Shown in pieces: positions 6,701 to 6,816 of a DNA stretch of 6,816 bases. Each line of letters opens with the position of its first letter. The stretch's first letter is position 1. Origin of the DNA: Candidatus Hodarchaeota archaeon (lineage in GTDB: Archaea > Asgardarchaeota > Heimdallarchaeia > Hodarchaeales > Hodarchaeaceae); NCBI GenBank assembly GCA_016840305.1, contig JAEOSP010000569.1, positions 1 to 6,816 of the forward strand, read 5' to 3'. Below the pieces are notes generated by a model. The model did no database searches and was not told the DNA's origin. It saw nothing but the letters and a program-made list of their open reading frames with translations. Position numbers and translations under genes: made by a program.

Positions 6701-6816
6701 CTCTGACAGGTATCGTTTTCGCATTGGTACGGAGGGTTATAAATCCCCTCAGGAAACTCTACTATTTGATTAGGTTCTCCACACGACGCACATTTAAAGT
6801 TTCCTTCAATTAAAAG
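3760..6816 (-). CDS. mcm: MCM replicative DNA helicase, 5'-partial, interrupted by an intein
   Basis: This is the archaeal minichromosome maintenance protein, an AAA+ ATPase whose hexameric ring unwinds DNA at the replication fork. Numbering here counts codons from base 6816; 1018 are visible before the TAA at 3762-3760. The zinc motif is C9-x2-C12-x19-C32-x4-C37. The N-terminal OB/allosteric-loop region has QERPEELPPGQLP, followed by PGDRVEVVGV. Walker A is GDPGVGK (204-210) plus S671 after the intein. Walker B is DEFDKM (D728, E729), sensor 1 is AAANP (N772), and the arginine finger is LSRFD (R797). ITPRQLEALVRLSEAR (about 887-902) covers sensor 2. The C-terminus has a winged-helix-like tail ending PGRVKKI. 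Visible extein is 558 residues; archaeal MCMs are usually about 650-700, so roughly 140 N-terminal residues lie outside. The ATG at 6678 is internal, because half of the zinc motif lies upstream in the same open frame. The gene ends 26 bases before Hel308, probably in one transcript. Confidence 0.97.
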   Translation of the reverse strand, partial: LLIEGNFKCASCGEPNQIVEFPEGIYNPPYQCENDTCQRKGSLVLQMESSRFIDWQKITIQERPEELPPGQLPQSIMIHVLDDLVDKARPGDRVEVVGVLKARASRMLKRGQLATYSKFFNGVSIRKETAEYIDIEITDEDREKIKELSESPYIIEKIRDSLAPSIYGHDLVKEAIATLLFGGTLKETPDGMKIRGESNVLLIGDPGVGKCVHPESEIILASGERQRIRDLVESNITGKYIINDGYFEYHSSSLMGMDKDGKLTENTSNILWKRKSPRYLYSIKTLSGRKIRVTPSHPFFCCENGFIKNISAEYLTDDSFIAVPRLISAKGDNRISITYQKSKSNNAIRLNPPNSITPWFAEFLGLFIGEGYSQDRGKSKCIWFCNSDESLLIRFKSLLEKFGVNYNQRLSSNKSAYDVYCASSELYNFLEALEPSIVKKSKDKRVPNQLMRGTDDIISIFLRALFDGEAHIDKSRPKIELASASYNLLSDVQTLLLRFGILSHIKDKIIEMGTYYRLNITGLPNIRKYHEKIDFSLDYKNQRLSKFLHSSKIHNTNVDIIPNVGGLIRKIRTNAGLYQSDFSITRSAINHYERKKRNPSRGYLKIIVEDFRKKGVNGSNTNLLEKISSTDIYWDKVTEIRKIPSDTDWVYDLQVPDVHNYIANGFFVHNSQLLKFVTRLAPRALYTTGKGSTAAGLTAAVIRDQDTGEITLEAGALVLADQGIAMIDEFDKMRPDDRTAIHEAMEQHTISIAKAGIVATLNARTSILAAANPKRGRWNPFKATAENLNLPPTILSRFDLIFVLEDKPNLKEDHDKASHILNLHKLKSLPVDPPIQQELLRKYIAYARSEIRPKLSDDAVARLLEYYTELRSSSGKIEEGRPDPIAITPRQLEALVRLSEARAKMRLSEDVTYEDASGAVHLMNATLDKLARDETGKLDIDKYSSGLSDQGRRRLDRIDDLIDNMLKESDDGEPVAISAILAQAVEDGLDRNQVEKAIEQRIRVGKLFSPQPGRVKKI
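4975..5127 (-). other. Xre/Cro-like helix-turn-helix inserted in the MCM intein
   Basis: Residues about 564-614 contain GLIRKIRTNAGLYQSDF, then SITRSAINHYERKKRNPS, then GYLKIIVEDF. This matches the five-helix Cro/C1-type pattern: an R-x2-R first helix, a QSDF second helix, a recognition helix RSAINHYE, and the K/R-x-N-P-S turn leading to a closing helix. It sits after the LAGLIDADG domain and before the C-terminal splicing segment that begins IYWDKVTEI. The likely role is to add DNA contacts to the endonuclease and raise target specificity. That role is inferred from position; the fold is recognised from pattern only. Confidence 0.75.
5161..5742 (-). other. LAGLIDADG homing endonuclease domain of the MCM intein
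   Basis: The first LAGLIDADG helix reads EFLGLFIGEGY, with catalytic-position acid E370. The second reads FLRALFDGEAHID, with D467 and E469. Glu at both catalytic positions is a familiar variant in archaeal inteins, so the nuclease need not be dead. Between and after the motifs come the expected alternating segments, including KIELASASYNLL and QTLLLRFGIL, and the domain closes around residue 552. Such enzymes cut an intein-free copy of the host gene at the insertion site, and repair copies the intein in. The target would be the MCM Walker A coding sequence. Domain limits are approximate. Confidence 0.88.

Overview
The window is archaeal. It holds parts of two minus-strand genes, transcribed right to left: the replicative helicase MCM (from beyond base 6816 down to 3760) and a Hel308 (Hjm-type, Ski2-like superfamily 2) DNA helicase (3733 down past base 1). 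Single-subunit MCM with a CxxC...Cx4C zinc motif, together with Hel308, is typical of archaea. The DNA is AT-rich. I cannot fix the lineage from sequence alone; TACK, Asgard or a euryarchaeote would all fit.

Layout, in transcription order: (1) 6816-3760, MCM, open at its 5' end. It lacks roughly the first 140 residues, has its zinc motif at the window edge, and is interrupted inside the Walker A P-loop by a 460-residue intein (6186-4807). (2) A 26-base gap containing a plausible Shine-Dalgarno AGGGG. (3) 3733-1, Hel308, with start codon and every helicase motif visible. It is interrupted in the motif V region by a 514-residue intein (2704-1163) and is still open at base 1, where only a short C-terminal tail should be missing. 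The Hel308 frame was read by hand through all 1244 codons without a stop.

Both inteins look complete. Each has Cys1, a block B T-x2-H, a two-motif LAGLIDADG endonuclease, a C-terminal VHN, and Ser as the first residue of the following extein. Each carries an extra DNA-binding-like module at the same place, between the endonuclease and the C-terminal splicing segment. In MCM it is an Xre/Cro-like helix-turn-helix; in Hel308 it is a winged-helix-like segment bracketed by two CxxC pairs. Both insertions sit in essential ATPase motifs, so neither helicase can work until its intein has spliced out.

The short gap suggests co-transcription. The pairing makes sense: MCM unwinds DNA at the replication fork, and Hel308 acts on stalled or collapsed forks. 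Nothing else (RNA genes, CRISPR, insertion sequences, terminators) is supported. The plus-strand open frames are shadows of these two genes.
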